Assembly: GCA_003132605.1 (NCBI GenBank)
Contig: PKYJ01000076.1
Span: forward strand, 2,647 to 9,094
Length of the DNA stretch: 6,448 bases
Direction of reading: 5' to 3'
DNA from: Peptococcaceae bacterium
GTDB lineage: Bacteria; Bacillota; DSM-12270; Thermacetogeniales; Thermacetogeniaceae
The position numbers and the translations under genes are program-made. Positions 6,096 through 6,448 of the stretch are shown in pieces. The notes below the pieces were generated by a model that searched no databases, was not told the DNA's origin, and saw only the letters and a list, made by a program, of their open reading frames with translations. Position 1 is the first letter of the stretch; every line of letters starts with the position of its first letter.

Positions 6096-6232
6096 TCCTT
6101 CCCGGCCTCTTCCCTGCCACCGCCGGTGTACACTCATGTACTGGCGCAGCACGGAATTGATGGCTGTGTGTCATACAGGAACTTGCCAACCACTTCCTCT
6201 CTGCTGAAACTGTCTCTTCTCTCCCCATAAAA
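6096..6232. other. Spacer after ylzJ with no recognisable gene
   Basis: There are no convincing coding signals on either strand. CACCGCCGGTG near 6118-6128 is only a 4-bp stem with no T-run, so the tepA-ylzJ unit has no obvious terminator. TGAAACTGTCT at 6205-6215 nearly repeats TGAACTGTCT at 6266-6275 in the next hairpin. This may be debris of an insertion element. Confidence 0.4.
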
Positions 6233-6293
6233 ATATGCTCCCTTCATGGCAACAGTTTTATTATTTGAACTGTCTACCATGAGGGGAGCATAT
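6233..6293. repeat. 61-nt fold-back (inverted repeat) at the edge of the IS3-like element
   Basis: Arms atatgctcccttcatgg (6233-6249) and ccatgaggggagcatat (6277-6293) pair over 17 positions, 16 Watson-Crick and one G-U. Inside them ACAGTT (6252-6257) pairs with AACTGT (6268-6273) across a 10-base AT-rich loop. The right arm overlaps the 5' end of the OrfB reading frame. It may be abutted insertion-element ends, or a hairpin that stops outside transcripts from expressing the transposase. Confidence 0.8.
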
Positions 6294-6448
6294 CAACAAT
6301 TGGAAATATCTCATGCTCTTCTTACTATAAATGGATATGCCGGTTAGAAAGCACTTCCGAAAGAGAGAATACCTTAATCTTGAGCGAGATGGTTCAGCTC
6401 TACAATGATGTTCACGGTATTTATGGCTATAGACGAATGACCATGAAC
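6269..6448 (+). CDS. IS3-family transposase OrfB, N-terminal fragment (partial; no visible start codon)
   Basis: IS3 OrfB carries the DDE integrase domain that moves the element by a copy-out-paste-in route. Sixty codons are visible in this frame, open from a TGA at 6266 to the window end. Recognisable parts are ISCSSYYKWICR (6308-6343), matching the OrfB N-terminal SRSGYYKW-type segment, then ESTSERENTLILSEMVQLYN, and VHGIYGYRRMTMN (6410-6448), the hallmark GIYGYRR stretch just before the rve catalytic core. No ATG, GTG or TTG precedes the homologous part in frame. OrfB is normally made by -1 frameshifting from OrfA, but no OrfA or A6G-like slippery site is seen here. The fragment may be dead, or expressed in an unusual way. 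The DDE residues are outside the window. Confidence 0.8.

Larger units (their letters stand above)
6233..6448 (+). mobile_element. IS3-family insertion sequence, 5' portion, cut by window edge
   Basis: An IS3-type OrfB reading frame runs to the window end and is preceded by the fold-back. No OrfA-like coding precedes it, so the element is either 5'-truncated or rearranged. The left boundary is uncertain; a TG-starting end at 6266 (TGAACTGTCT...) is possible. Base composition is more AT-rich than the neighbouring genes, which fits a foreign element. Confidence 0.7.

Noticed and set aside
6118..6128. CACCGCCGGTG as a terminator for tepA-ylzJ
   Set aside because: The stem is only four pairs with a three-base loop and no T-run follows.
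6082..6228. Minus-strand 48-codon frame with a GGGAG upstream
   Set aside because: It overlaps the ylzJ end in antisense, has no recognisable motif, and the apparent ribosome binding site belongs to the fold-back arm.

Overview
The window looks like chromosomal DNA of an endospore-forming Gram-positive bacterium of the clostridial type (moderately high GC; Peptococcaceae/Desulfotomaculum-like is my guess, made without a search). The main evidence is a tepA-ylzJ pair, which is typical of endospore formers. It sits beside an ftsK/spoIIIE gene and a rodZ-rimO pair, which usually lie in the same neighbourhood in Firmicutes.

Layout. From about 4.8 kb down to base 1, four genes run on the minus strand in the order ftsK/spoIIIE (DNA translocase), an HTH-PfkB regulator, rodZ (membrane-anchored morphogenesis protein) and rimO (methylthiotransferase acting on ribosomal protein S12, cut by the window edge). 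ftsK has its own extended -10 promoter. The HTH-PfkB gene has a striking AT-rich operator-like block directly in front of its start. rodZ and rimO are tightly coupled: the rimO ribosome binding site lies inside the last codons of rodZ, and its TTG start follows the rodZ stop codon with no gap.

From about 4.86 kb to 6.1 kb, tepA and ylzJ run on the plus strand, divergent from ftsK. TepA is a ClpP-like serine protease that, in Bacillus subtilis, works with YlzJ on small acid-soluble spore proteins. Upstream of tepA there is a match to a forespore sigma-G promoter and two successive hairpins in the presumed leader. ylzJ appears to start at a CTG codon behind a perfect Shine-Dalgarno sequence. 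In the usual Firmicute layout tepA-ylzJ lies co-directionally upstream of ftsK. Here the pair is flipped, and the far side of the flip borders a 61-nt fold-back sequence and the start of an IS3-family transposase (OrfB) that runs off the window.

How the genes fit together: FtsK/SpoIIIE handles chromosome segregation at the septum, RodZ links to the elongation and cell-shape machinery, RimO modifies the ribosome, and TepA/YlzJ belong to spore outgrowth. The HTH-PfkB protein is the least ordinary member. It keeps the PfkB fold signatures but has lost the catalytic GAGD motif, so it is probably a ligand-sensing transcription regulator rather than a kinase. I see no CRISPR array, tRNA, rRNA or clear rho-independent terminator.
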